A DNA stretch of 64,000 nt from Prostheceraeus crozeri (lineage: Eukaryota; Platyhelminthes; Polycladida; Euryleptidae): positions 372,001-436,000 of the forward strand of contig CAJQUW010009045.1 of NCBI GenBank assembly GCA_907163375.1, read 5' to 3'. The notes beneath the pieces were generated by a model, which made no database searches, was not told where the DNA came from, and saw only the letters and a list, made by a program, of their open reading frames with translations. Positions 17,490 through 27,579 of the stretch are shown here, one piece after another. The first letter of the stretch is position 1. The number at the start of each line of letters is the position of its first letter. Both the position numbers and the translations under genes were made by a program.

Positions 17490-20004
17490 GAAAAGGAAAT
17501 CACTTAACTGTTCACGTTCACTCCTGTTGTTAATTTCATGCTTTAATTGTTTGATGTAGTAAACTTCACGAAGACGTAAATTTGCGTTGTCAGCATTATC
17601 ATGTGCTAGCATTTCAGTTTGAAAGATGTTCGTATGGCATGAGTTGAGATGTATGTTCATGGATGAGTCTTTCTTAGCTATGTGTTCCTTACATCTAACG
17701 TGCAGAGTGCGTATCGTGCTTCCTATGTACTTTTTCTGACACCTTTCACATTAGTTAGATGATAAATTACATTCTTCCTGTGGCAAAAAGAATTGTTCTT
17801 TACAGGACAATTTTGCAATGAGCATGTTGGACTAGTTTGAATTTGTTTCAATTGTTGACGCAATGATTAAGTTTTTCTTACGATTCGGGCATTTATCTTT
17901 TCTTTCTTGAATATTGTCTTGATTTCCCGATCAAATTTTTCAGAAATGAACGGAAAGCGGAAAAGGACATCTCGATTGTTTTGATTTTTTCTGGGTTCTT
18001 TAAGTGTTTTGACTTGGTGATGAAATCGTCCGGATATCCGTTTAGTCTCAGCGTATGGTCAAATTGCTTTCCATGATGTTGAAGAGATTCAGGTTTGGAC
18101 CATCTCTTAAGTATTCGGTTCCTTTCCTTCTGGATGTAACAAAGTTTTTCATGTGATAGAAAGTTCGAGGCAAAATGCACGAAAATGTTCTTTTTCGATT
18201 CCTTCCTGTAAAAATCAAAGATTGTTTCGTTATTCATAGTTATCATGACATTGAAATCCAGGAGGCTGATTGAGCTATATTCTGTTGGGAATTCAATGTA
18301 GAAATGGATATTGTTGTTTTGAGAGTTCAGAATATTTAGTAGTGTTATTGCGCCTTATCTGTTGCTGATCAGGGCAAAGCAATCGTCGACGGAACGCTTG
18401 AATGAAGGAACGTTGCTCATTAATGCAAGGCTTGCTATTTCAATTGAATCCATAAAGATTATGGCGACAATACCTGACAGGGAAGAGCCCATGGGTAGTT
18501 CTTTGGTTTGCCGATATGCTTGATTGCCAAATTTGAAATGTGTTCTCCAACAAGACACGTAATAATTGTTCAACTTGGTGTAATGATATTCCTCTAAGAT
18601 GGGTTAATCGAAGATTGATTGATTGATTGATTACATATGAAATTGCATCACTGATTGGTATGGAGGTGTACATAGATGCCACATCATAACTACACGGGTA
18701 AAGAACATCATTTGAGTTGACTGAATGTATTTTATTGATTACTTCAGAGCTGGATTCCAGGTTGTGGGGTAAGGTTTTAAAATTGCAGAGAGTAGCCTCG
18801 ATAATAACCATGACAATTTTGCGATTGGACGAATTTTCAATTCTGGACCTTGTTTGTGCGTTTTCATTAAATGGTAAAAAGATGGAATTTCTGAATTGGT
18901 TGTAGTATACCTTCTGGTGGTGTAATGAGGGATTTTGTTCTCTCTTGCAACTTGTTTCCAGACACCATTGATGCGTTTTTCTATTGTTTTAGTTGAGATG
19001 TGGGAAATCTTCTTATAGGTACTTTCATCAGAGAGATGCTGTATCCCAGCTTCGTAGGTTTCAATTTTTGTGACAAAATTCTGATCCTTTGTCAGAAGGG
19101 AGGAAAATATAAGGCTTGTCCTTAAGTGTTCGTAAAGTGTTTCTTTCGACAGTTGTAAGACTCGAGTGACTACGTTGATGAGGGATTCTCTCTGTACAAC
19201 ATTCAGCAATTTGTAATAAGTTCTTTTTAATACATGTTCAGCATTTTCGTTTTTAGGTGGCATACTTAATGAAGAGAACCAAGGGTATTTTGTAGGATAA
19301 TGATTGTCACTGTTTAAACTTTCATAATTTCTTGATTGTTGCTGCCATCGAAATTGATGGGCGAATCTGCTGTAATTCACATTAAAATCAATTATAGTTC
19401 TTTGATTCACTGGAGCTGCCAAAGCAAATTTAGGTCCTTTTTTAAGTAATTCCTTTTCTGTGTAAGTGAGGGAATTTGTTAAATCGGTGACCAAAATGTC
19501 TCGGTTATCATTGATTTCAGATGAGGAAGTCGAATGCGATGAATCGGTTTTAGAGTTCAAATGACAGAAAAGTTGGAGCAAATGCTCAAATTTCTTGTCA
19601 AGCTTAGCTTGCATGTCGTTTGATTTCTTTTTCTCTCCTTCTTGTAAATAGGTAGTTATGCGATTGAAGAACACAATGTTGTTAATGATTTCTTCGAGGC
19701 ACTGAAGTCTCACTCTTGTCATTGTCCTGGCTTCATAAATCAAATTTTCTAAATTTCCAATTTCTTTTCTCAACAATTTCTTGGATATCAGTGCATTCAG
19801 TTTGTGATCATGCTTGTATTTTGATGGGAGCTTAAACCATAAAGATCTTGGAAGAACTTGCTTGAGTAAACAATTGTGAAGGAATTTCCTTCTTTGAGTA
19901 TTGGATGCAATTTGTAATGATTCATGATAACATTTTTCAAAAATAGCACGACTCCTTTTCCCATAAGAGTTTGATAACGATGTAAAAATGCCTTGGTTTG
20001 ACAT
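17490..20004 (-). pseudogene. Penelope reverse transcriptase with GIY-YIG endonuclease, decayed
   Basis: N-terminal part 18739-20004 is open for 421 codons from ATG 20004: basic N-terminus, LLKKGPKFALAAPVNQRT (Penelope block L-x-K-G-P-K-F-A), then SFYHLMKTHKQGPELKIRPI (family F-Y-x-L-x-K-x-H-K, L-x-x-R-P-I). RT palm follows in shifted frames: SYDVASMYTSIPISDAI (catalytic D in 18440-18811), ELPMGSSLSGIVAIIFMDSI (Q/E-x-P-M-G-S-x-L-S) and SVDDCFALI (18355-18573), where the usual Y/F-V-D-D is S-V-D-D. The C-terminal endonuclease at 17490-17760 reads CERCQKKYIGSTIRTLHVRC, then KEHIAKK and NLRLREVYYIKQLKHEI, including the catalytic Glu region. At least three frame breaks or stops (between ~18740 and 18810, ~18350-18570, and ~17760-17893) make it non-functional. 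Confidence 0.88.
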
Positions 20005-20113
20005 GATTATGTTGAGTTGGGAAGAACCAAGTTTTGTTAGATATTCAAAATATAAAATGTGCGATATATTTCGATCAGCACCTGCTGATCATCTTCAGGC
20101 AAGTGAATCATTC
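19985..20113 (-). repeat. Penelope pLTR, upstream copy
   Basis: Direct repeat of 17127-17255; contains the ATG at 20004 and a hammerhead-like fold. It abuts the inner end of the right inverted arm within 5 bp. Confidence 0.88.
20040..20109 (-). ncRNA. hammerhead ribozyme-like motif in upstream pLTR
   Basis: Same design as at 17182-17251, with stem II loop AGGT instead of AGTC and the 7 bp stem II kept intact. The loop varies while core and helices are kept, the pattern expected for a selected RNA fold, though only two copies are compared. Confidence 0.6.
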
Positions 20114-20117
20114 GTTA

Positions 20118-20947
20118 TTATTTCTAATTATGCCAAACAATGGTCTTCATGTCCTTCTACAAGTGTGGGTGCGTTCATTTTGATTCGATGACTGTTAGGA
20201 GCGCCGGAAATTGCAAGGGACAGACCACCATAGTATAGGTACATAGCGTTCCATCAATGTACCGGTAAATGTATAAATACGAGTAGTTCTTTCAAATTAT
20301 TTGTATATGAGAAAAACATTCGGTTTTTGGAAGTTGATTTTTAACAATATTCGACAAAAGTCAACATAGTTTTTAAGTTATTAAAAATTTATGCAGGACC
20401 AAATCAGACAGAATCTTACATGGCAATTTTCAATTATACTGGAAGCAGTCCTTTTGACTGTGGTAACTGGATTAATTGAATCACTTGTTCGCTATCACTG
20501 TCCTTTCAATATATTATCGAAATCATGATTACATCTATCAAATACTGACCTGGAAAATTTCGTGAGGATATACTGAACATGAAGACAGTGGGAGAATGAA
20601 CAGAATATAGTGCAATTGTCAGACCATGCTAAAAATAATCACAATAATGCTTTGACGATCGATGATTTTCACTTTCAGGTAAATTCACGAGTCTGATCTC
20701 AAGAGGAATTATCAAATAGGGCCGTGGTCCACTCTTTATGATTTAATGTCTCATTTAGTAAGCCTTGGAGACTCGAGAGGTCACGCGAAAGCTTGACAAA
20801 CCACATGCTTTGTCTTTGGGACATCGTTTGTTAAATGAGGGTTCTCGATTAAGAATCCAGCTTTGTAGATATCATGCATGTAACTGATCTGCTTGTATCC
20901 TATTGCATCAGCTTGTATATCTTTCAAGGGAAGAAAACGACAGGCTT
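20118..20947 (-). repeat. right arm of the ~830 bp inverted repeat
   Basis: Reverse complement of 16138-16966 with near identity, ending GAAGAAAACGACAGGCTT. The loop between the arms holds the whole Penelope-like element. Confidence 0.92.
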
Positions 20948-23250
20948 GGACAGTATATCACAATCCAAGAATTGGACAGTATATTCCAATTCCAGTCGAA
21001 ACAGTTCAATTCAATTCCAATTCCATAATAAGATTCAATTCCGATAATTGCATGTCGCGTATGGTGTCTTATGTTAATGTATCTAACGTTTGTTCGTTTC
21101 AATCCAACCCATGTGCCCTTATCCTATCCTCGTTGTTCCTGTGTGCCGTTCCTTGTTTCGTTCCTATGTGCGTTTTCATGTTCATAGTTCAAATTTCTTG
21201 TGTTCATGTATATATGTAACCGGTCAGCCTACGACATTTTCGTTTCGTAAACGAGATGTTCAATATCTCGTGAAAAAAAGAAAAGAAAGTTAGCGGTCAG
21301 CAAAGAATCAAACGCTGAGAGAGAGAGAGACATGAGATGCGAATAAATCTATTAATAAACTGACAGAAGATAGAAATTCAGTGTGCGAATAACGTAATTG
21401 TTGATGAAAGAAAAAACGACGATAAAAATAATATCATGAAATCTGATTAATGGTCCATGTTAAAAAAGGAGATTAAAAATTCTGTGATAAGAACGAAAGA
21501 TGGTCGTGTCGAAAGCTAACGAGCAGAGATTAAAGGAAACTCTTTCAATTTTCAAAAGAAAGTGGTTTTTTCGTCAAGTCTCAAAAATTTGTATAAATTA
21601 GAAACCATGAGAAATTGACACAACAACAACACATACGACATCTTCGGTAGCAGTTAGAAGAACTCAACGCTCTCGCGGTGTAACATAACTACAGAAGTAA
21701 CAACAACAACTGCCTGCCAACGAACAACAACACAGCAGCGTATACGGCAACACATCAGCGAGCGCGATTGAAGATTGACGGTATAAGTGACACTGATATT
21801 TATGATATTATTTTGGCATAAATGAGTCCGATCGAATTGAAATGAATTCAACATGAAACAGTGAACTGTAAGTGTAAAGTTTTCTTTCATCGTTGCGTAT
21901 CGTATCTATATAACTATAGTCTTAAAAATTAATATTGTTAATTGTTGTGATTGAAAGTTGAATAATAGTTCATGTAATTGAATAATGAATTATTAGAATA
22001 ATTTGTTGACACTGTCTATATTATGATTTGAACTGACAGGGTTGCTGCCCTTTAATGCACCGTTAATCCAAACCAATTGTTTTTCACGTGTACAACAAGC
22101 AATTAAGTTAATCTGCCATTTTTGTGCTTATCCAATCAAGAGCTAAATTCAACAATTGCTTTATTTTGATCAATTATCTTACTTGATAAATACGGGCTAA
22201 ATAACAGATTGAAAAAGATGATGGTCCTTTCATTGTCTGCTTAATCGCTAAAATAACATTGTCCGGGGGCTGTAGGCCCATCGAAGTCACAAAAAACACC
22301 CTTTATTGAACTATAGAATAAAGCTGCATTTGTCGATCTATCTCTCTCTTATCTCTGCGTACAGTTAACACAACGACCGAGCACTGTGATTTCAATTTTT
22401 GTACAAATAGATTTATCACAGGTATATCGAAAAAGTGGAATTGAGGTTTATCAAGGTCAATTCCAATTCCAATGCCGACTTTTCCAACTCTGCTCATAGC
22501 TACCCTTTTACTGAGGTTCGGCGATGAGCACACTCTCAGCATTTGCATTTCCATGCATGCTTGAGGTTGTAGTGGGCAGGACCAGTTAAAAGGTAGGAAC
22601 GGCCGAAAGTAGTTCAGGAATACCTCGTGCGATTAGAGACACTATAATATGCTTTTACATGCCCTACTTTCATTTCAGATTTTTTTTAACAAAGCAACTG
22701 AAGCTTTCAATTACTCCTTTCCTAGTGGAAATCAGATGCACATTAGTAAGTCCATCTCATATACAGTTCATGAGCTTTGATATCTAAGTCAGGATTTGTC
22801 AGTTGGAGCAATTGTCTCAGTCCCATCGCCAATAGCGAGAAAATAGAACTTTGCTAGATATTAGGATGAAAGATGAGATTGTGAAACATAAACTAGGATC
22901 AAAACGGAAATCGCTGTTATAGAGAGGCAACATGGATGTGGTCCATCCAATTTGTTTTTTTTACAAATTAAGATGAAAGATGGCATCATGAAAAATTAGG
23001 ATCATAACGCAAATCGCTGCTAGAAAAGCAACATGGACATTCCGTACTCCCCCACAAAGAATGGAAACTGGATAGTGGACGTAAAACGAAAATGCAAGTG
23101 AGATGTAGTCCATCCTCATGTGACCTTATGTCCTGCATGAGGAACTTAAGAAGAAAGTTGAAGTAATGGCATTGTTAAATGCAGGGCTGTCACTCATATC
23201 AAAAATAAAAGCCGAAAAGTCAAATCGGAATGGTGCCACTAGAAAAAGCT
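20948..23250. other. long gene-free stretch
   Basis: AT-rich, with a run of AATTCCAATTCC-type words (20970-21050), a short (GA)n at about 21317-21331, and CAACAA-rich words around 21620-21740. I see no coding region, TIR or LTR that I can support. It might be intronic or intergenic host DNA. Confidence 0.5.
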
Positions 23251-23529
23251 CCCCTTCACGATCTCAAGAGGGCCCTTCACATTCTTAAAGGGCTCTTTCA
23301 CAATCATTAAAGGTACCCTTCACAATATCAAAAGCGCCCCTAAAGATGCCAAGAATGGCCTCTTTCTCAATCTCAAAAGAGGCCATCTCACGATGTCAAA
23401 GGGCCCCCCACGATCTCAAGAGGGCACCTCACAATCATAAAGGGCACCTTCACGATATCAAGGGGCCCCTTCACATTCTAAAAGGGCCCCCTCACGATCT
23501 CAAGAGGGCCCTCACAATATTAAGGGGCC
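23251..23529. repeat. GGGCCCCTTCACGATCTCAA minisatellite, left part
   Basis: About ten irregular units of 25-30 bp, each containing GGGCCC(C)TTCACRATNTCAA. The array resumes at 29602 after the BEL/Pao element (GGGCCCCTTCACGATCTCAA, then AAGGGCCCCTAAA to about 29634), so the retrotransposon landed inside it. Confidence 0.9.
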
Positions 23530-23738
23530 TGTCGCGAACTTCTATTGTTAAATGTTCGTACGTATTGTCAATCTGCTTTTGTCCAACTATTCTTGTTGAA
23601 TGCTCCTATTATCAATTTGATATTGATGTCCGAGATCTGGATCAGTGTTCAACAGCTTTGTTTGTTCAATGTTCTCTCTCACACAATATACTGACGCCGA
23701 ACAGAGCACTCGTTTTCTCTTACATCGAATCCGCAACA
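23530..23738 (+). repeat. BEL/Pao left LTR
   Basis: TGTCGCGAACTTCTATTGTT to GAATCCGCAACA; it has no obvious TATA box and is short for the family. Confidence 0.95.
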
Positions 23739-23752
23739 TGGCGCCCAACGCG
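23739..23752 (+). promoter_or_regulatory. primer-binding site of the BEL/Pao element
   Basis: TGGCGCCCAACGCG begins immediately after the LTR; TGG pairs with the CCA end of a tRNA. The tRNA was not identified. Confidence 0.75.
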
Positions 23753-23835
23753 TGTTAGCAGCTCTCCGTTACAGAAGTTTGGACTCCTCGAATATAACCT
23801 ATTGGAAAACGGCGTGAACGCTCTGGATTTCGAGG

Positions 23836-25476
23836 ATGACGGAGAAGGATACCTTGGTGAGACAACGAGGATTTGTTCGATCGGCAGTTACAAAATGGAT
23901 TGGACGTGTAAGTGACGATCTTTCTCCACATGAAATTAAGGCAATTCAGGCAAGCTTATCAAATGACTTATTGAAGTTAGAAAAACTTGACAGTTCAATT
24001 TTTGATTTGTGTAACGATGACGAGGTCGATTCAGAAATGGATAAATGTCTAGACTATAAATTAAAAATTCAATCCGCTTTAGCGCTTTTGCAATCTTTTG
24101 ATAGTTCTGATGTCAAACATGGAAAAACGATTTCTGAATCAGCCTCTGTCAAACTCCCAAAACTTACCTTGCCTATTTTTTCGGGAAGTAAAATGGAGTG
24201 GCAATCATTTTATGATATTTTTGAGACGTCTATTATAAAAAATCCATCTTTATCCTATATACAAAAGTTTGTGTACTTGCAATCATGCCTGACAGGTACA
24301 GCTAAGGTTGCCATAGGGGGTTTGAACCTTGCATCAAAGAACTTTGGGATAGCAATTGACATTCTACGAGAAAGATTCGGATCTCCTCGTAACGTCATTA
24401 ATGTCCATTTACGTACTATTCAAGATCTGATATGTAAGTCTGAGTGTGTTTCTCATTTGCGTGAGTTTTGTGACAGTATAAAGTTGCATGTCCGTTGTTT
24501 GGAAAGTTTAGGTGTTCACACTAACTCATATGAAATGGTTATTTTACCAAAGATTATTTCTAAGTTGCCGAGGGATATCAAGTTATGTGTATGCGAAAAA
24601 TCTTACGTTATGGATTCTATTGAAGCATTTCTAGATATTTTTGAAAACGTTATTAAACTTCGTGAAACGATTGATGATAACTATACAACTACAAAACGTA
24701 TTAGTTTCAAAGACAAAATTGGTGACGGACAGAATACTAACTCCGGTTCGGTTATTGCTTTGACTACGACAGATGACTCATTGAATACTGTAAATCGAGG
24801 TCGCAACGTTATGAAGCTTCGCTGTACCTTCTGTGGTGGGAAGCACAAGTCTTCTTGGTGCGAGATAATACCCTTCTTGGAGGACAGAATTAGCTTTCTA
24901 AAGAACGAAAAGAGATGCTTTATTTGTCTCAAGCGTAATCACATGGCCGTGTCATGCAAATCCAAGGGTAACTGTAAAAAATGTACTAAGTCGCTTCATC
25001 ACATCGCTATCTGTCCAAAGGTGACAAAGAAAAAACCTACAGAGGATTCAGATAAAAATAAACCAGATAGTATCGCAAAGCAGATTGTTCACGTACCTTT
25101 AAATGAAGCATCTGTATTGACAAAAGCGGATAAGGGAGCGCACGTTATGCTTCCAACAGCAAAAGTTATACTCAAGTCTCCGAGCCATCATAAAGAACTT
25201 ATGGTTAGAGCGATATTCGATACCGCAAGCTCACGAAGCTACGTAAGACGTGACTTATGTGAATACTTGTCGATTACTCTTGGTCAAGAAGAGCAATTGC
25301 CCTTAAATACTTTCGGTACTAATTCTCAAGTATCACATACTATTTCTCCCGTAAATATCGAGTTCAGTAAAGTTAATTCTCCGGTTTCAATGAAGTTAAA
25401 AGCATGCACAGTGGACATTATTTGCAATCCTCAACATTCTATAAGTGCAGATATTACGCGGTCTCGATTTAACTGA
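23836..25476 (+). CDS. BEL/Pao Gag with start of protease
   Basis: The N-terminal 250 residues form the DUF1759-type Gag of BEL/Pao elements: KLPKLTLPIFSGSKMEWQSF, then a helical region with Y-L-x-S-x-L-T-G-x-A. Zinc knuckles follow near residues 330-400: CTFCGGKHKSSWC, CFICLKRNHMAVSC and CKKCTKSLHHIAIC. The retroviral-type aspartic protease starts around residue 455 with AIFDTASSRSYVRR (D-T-A/G-S). Gag packages the RNA; the protease cuts the polyprotein. Family fossil rules apply, but the copy is young. Confidence 0.9.
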   Translation: MTEKDTLVRQRGFVRSAVTKWIGRVSDDLSPHEIKAIQASLSNDLLKLEKLDSSIFDLCNDDEVDSEMDKCLDYKLKIQSALALLQSFDSSDVKHGKTISESASVKLPKLTLPIFSGSKMEWQSFYDIFETSIIKNPSLSYIQKFVYLQSCLTGTAKVAIGGLNLASKNFGIAIDILRERFGSPRNVINVHLRTIQDLICKSECVSHLREFCDSIKLHVRCLESLGVHTNSYEMVILPKIISKLPRDIKLCVCEKSYVMDSIEAFLDIFENVIKLRETIDDNYTTTKRISFKDKIGDGQNTNSGSVIALTTTDDSLNTVNRGRNVMKLRCTFCGGKHKSSWCEIIPFLEDRISFLKNEKRCFICLKRNHMAVSCKSKGNCKKCTKSLHHIAICPKVTKKKPTEDSDKNKPDSIAKQIVHVPLNEASVLTKADKGAHVMLPTAKVILKSPSHHKELMVRAIFDTASSRSYVRRDLCEYLSITLGQEEQLPLNTFGTNSQVSHTISPVNIEFSKVNSPVSMKLKACTVDIICNPQHSISADITRSRFN

Positions 25477-27571
25477 TCCTTATGACGCTCGAGATACACA
25501 ACTTGATATTGGGATATTGATTGGGGCTGACCAATATTATAACTTTGTTTTCGGGGATCAAATTATTCGAGGGACTGAGGATCACCTGGTTGCAGTAAAT
25601 AGCAAGTTGGGTTGGATCATCCAAGGTCCTATATTCATTAATCCGAATTCGAAATTTTTTGTGGAGCAGACCTGGTCAACGACAGCGATGCTATGTAAAG
25701 AAGATGATTGTATTCAGCAACTCCAAAAGTTCTGGAACCTTGAACACATTGGCATACTTCCCAAAGAAGATGAAGAATCTACATTTCTCCCAGATATTCA
25801 ATACTCCAATAATCGCTATACTATTGCTCTGCCCTGGAAACAAGAAAAGTCAAGTCTCCCGTTGACATTGAATTTCTCGATTGCATTGAAGCGATTGAAT
25901 AAAACGATCCAAGAAGTGAAATCAAACCAAAACGTTTACCACGAATACCAGAAAATTTTCGATGATCAGTTGAGGAACGAAATGATTGAAAAAGTCGATC
26001 AGAGTGCATCCAACAGCACTCCCATTCACTACTTACCTCATCGACCAGTTATACGAATGACTTCTGAATCGACGAAAATCCGCATTGTTTTTGATGCCTC
26101 GTGTAGGAAGAATAAAAGATCGATATCCCTCAACGACTGTTTGCTACAAGGACCATGTAGTCTACCTAGTATACCCAGTCTGATTATCGGATTTCGTCTA
26201 CACGCCATCGGGATAACTGCTGATATAGAAAAGGCTTTTTTACAAATCCAAATTAACCCAGATGATAGAGATTCACTTCGTTTTTTGTGGCTTGATTCGG
26301 ATAACAATTTGATAACGTATCGACATCGGTCTTTGGTATTCGGATTAACATGCAGTCCGGCAATTCTGGAACGTGTCATTCATGAACATTTGCATAAATT
26401 CAGCTCTCTGTATCCGGACTTAATGGAGAAATTGAAAGACAGCATGTATGTCGACAATCTGATAACTGGATGTTCATCATTAAACGAGGCCGAGCAGTTA
26501 TATTCAATTTCACGTCGTATTTTTTCTGATGCTGGATTTAATCTCAGACAATGGCATACAAATTCAAGTGATCTCGACAAAATCTTTTCTCAAGGAAACG
26601 TCGGTAGTGGCGTCGATTCTAGATTCGAGTCGGAGAAGATTCAAGAAGACACATCTACGTTTTTTGAGTCGATTCTTAATCAAGATATGTCTACGGCAAA
26701 ACCGGATAACACTGTATCAATTCTCGGAATACCATGGAATTTTGAGGATGATGTTTTTCAAATTGATTATCGACATATTGTCGCGACTGAAGGTCCAATA
26801 ACCAAAAGATCAATTTTGTCTGAAGCAGCTCAATTTTATGATCCCATTGGCTACCTCGCTCCTACCCTGATTATACCAAAAACAATATTTCAAAGCCTCT
26901 GTAAATCGAAATGTGACTGGGATTCGACTGTTGATGATGAAACAGCTTCCAAATGGAAATCATGGTTCTCCGATATGTCAAAATTTTCATTGTCTTTACG
27001 ACGGCCATACTTCGATTATTGTGAAAATGCAATAAATGTGCAAATACATGCCTTTGCAGACGCTTCTAAGGCAGCGTATGCGTCGGTCGTATACTTGCGC
27101 ATTGAATACGACAGCGGGGATATTTCATGCAATATCTTGATAGCTAAAAGTAAAGTTTCCCCATTGAATGCATTAACTATTCCTCGCTTGGAATTGATGG
27201 GATGTCTTTTACTGTCAAGACTTATCGACTATTTACGACCTTTATTCTCAGATGTTTTTTTTTTCTGTTGGAGTGACAGCAAAACTGCTTTATCGTGGAT
27301 CACCAACCAAACTAAAGTGTGGCCCGTATTTATTCAGAACAGGGTTTCAGAAATTCGTCGACATACACATGATTGTCAATGGAGATATGTTCCATCCGAA
27401 CATAATCCCGCCGATTTACCTTCGAGAGGCGTAGCTCCCTTGTCTTTGATAGGAAATTCTGTTTGGTGGAATGGACCTACATTTCTACAATATGAATTGA
27501 ATCATTGGCCCGAAACGAGCAAATTTCTAAAACATCCGATGAGAATACAAGAAGTGATGTCTGCCTTTTAG
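25445..27571 (+). CDS. pol: BEL/Pao protease end, reverse transcriptase and RNase H
   Basis: Starts with the DUF1758 protease tail (LDIGILIGADQYYNFVFG, LGWIIQGP). The RT follows: RPVIRMTSESTKIRIVFDAS (family block), GITADIEKAFLQIQINPDDR with the first catalytic Asp, then SMYVDNLITG, the Y-V-D-D-type block in its Pao form. RNase H has HAFADASKAAYASVVYLR and PRLELMGCLLLSRL, FCWSDSKTALSWI. The Pao-specific region between RT and RNase H is present (ILGIPWNFEDD). Confidence 0.92.
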   Translation: MQILRGLDLTDPYDARDTQLDIGILIGADQYYNFVFGDQIIRGTEDHLVAVNSKLGWIIQGPIFINPNSKFFVEQTWSTTAMLCKEDDCIQQLQKFWNLEHIGILPKEDEESTFLPDIQYSNNRYTIALPWKQEKSSLPLTLNFSIALKRLNKTIQEVKSNQNVYHEYQKIFDDQLRNEMIEKVDQSASNSTPIHYLPHRPVIRMTSESTKIRIVFDASCRKNKRSISLNDCLLQGPCSLPSIPSLIIGFRLHAIGITADIEKAFLQIQINPDDRDSLRFLWLDSDNNLITYRHRSLVFGLTCSPAILERVIHEHLHKFSSLYPDLMEKLKDSMYVDNLITGCSSLNEAEQLYSISRRIFSDAGFNLRQWHTNSSDLDKIFSQGNVGSGVDSRFESEKIQEDTSTFFESILNQDMSTAKPDNTVSILGIPWNFEDDVFQIDYRHIVATEGPITKRSILSEAAQFYDPIGYLAPTLIIPKTIFQSLCKSKCDWDSTVDDETASKWKSWFSDMSKFSLSLRRPYFDYCENAINVQIHAFADASKAAYASVVYLRIEYDSGDISCNILIAKSKVSPLNALTIPRLELMGCLLLSRLIDYLRPLFSDVFFFCWSDSKTALSWITNQTKVWPVFIQNRVSEIRRHTHDCQWRYVPSEHNPADLPSRGVAPLSLIGNSVWWNGPTFLQYELNHWPETSKFLKHPMRIQEVMSAF

Positions 27572-27579
27572 CGCAATCG

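Larger units (their letters stand above)
17127..20113 (-). mobile_element. Penelope-like retroelement with terminal direct repeats
   Basis: A 3.0 kb element read on the minus strand, bounded by 129 bp direct repeats (17127-17255 and 19985-20113) of the pLTR type. The body encodes a Penelope reverse transcriptase and a GIY-YIG endonuclease. Each pLTR holds a hammerhead-like fold. The start ATG (20004) lies inside the upstream pLTR, as is common in this family. The coding region is interrupted by several frameshifts and stops, so it is inactive, but the pLTRs differ at only a handful of positions, which points to a moderately recent insertion. Confidence 0.88.

Noticed and set aside
18739-20004. 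Intact host gene of 421 codons
   Set aside because: Motifs are those of a Penelope reverse transcriptase N-terminus and it lies between pLTRs.
20948-22570. Solo LTR with TG...CA ends
   Set aside because: I could find no matching second copy, no target duplication and no family resemblance.
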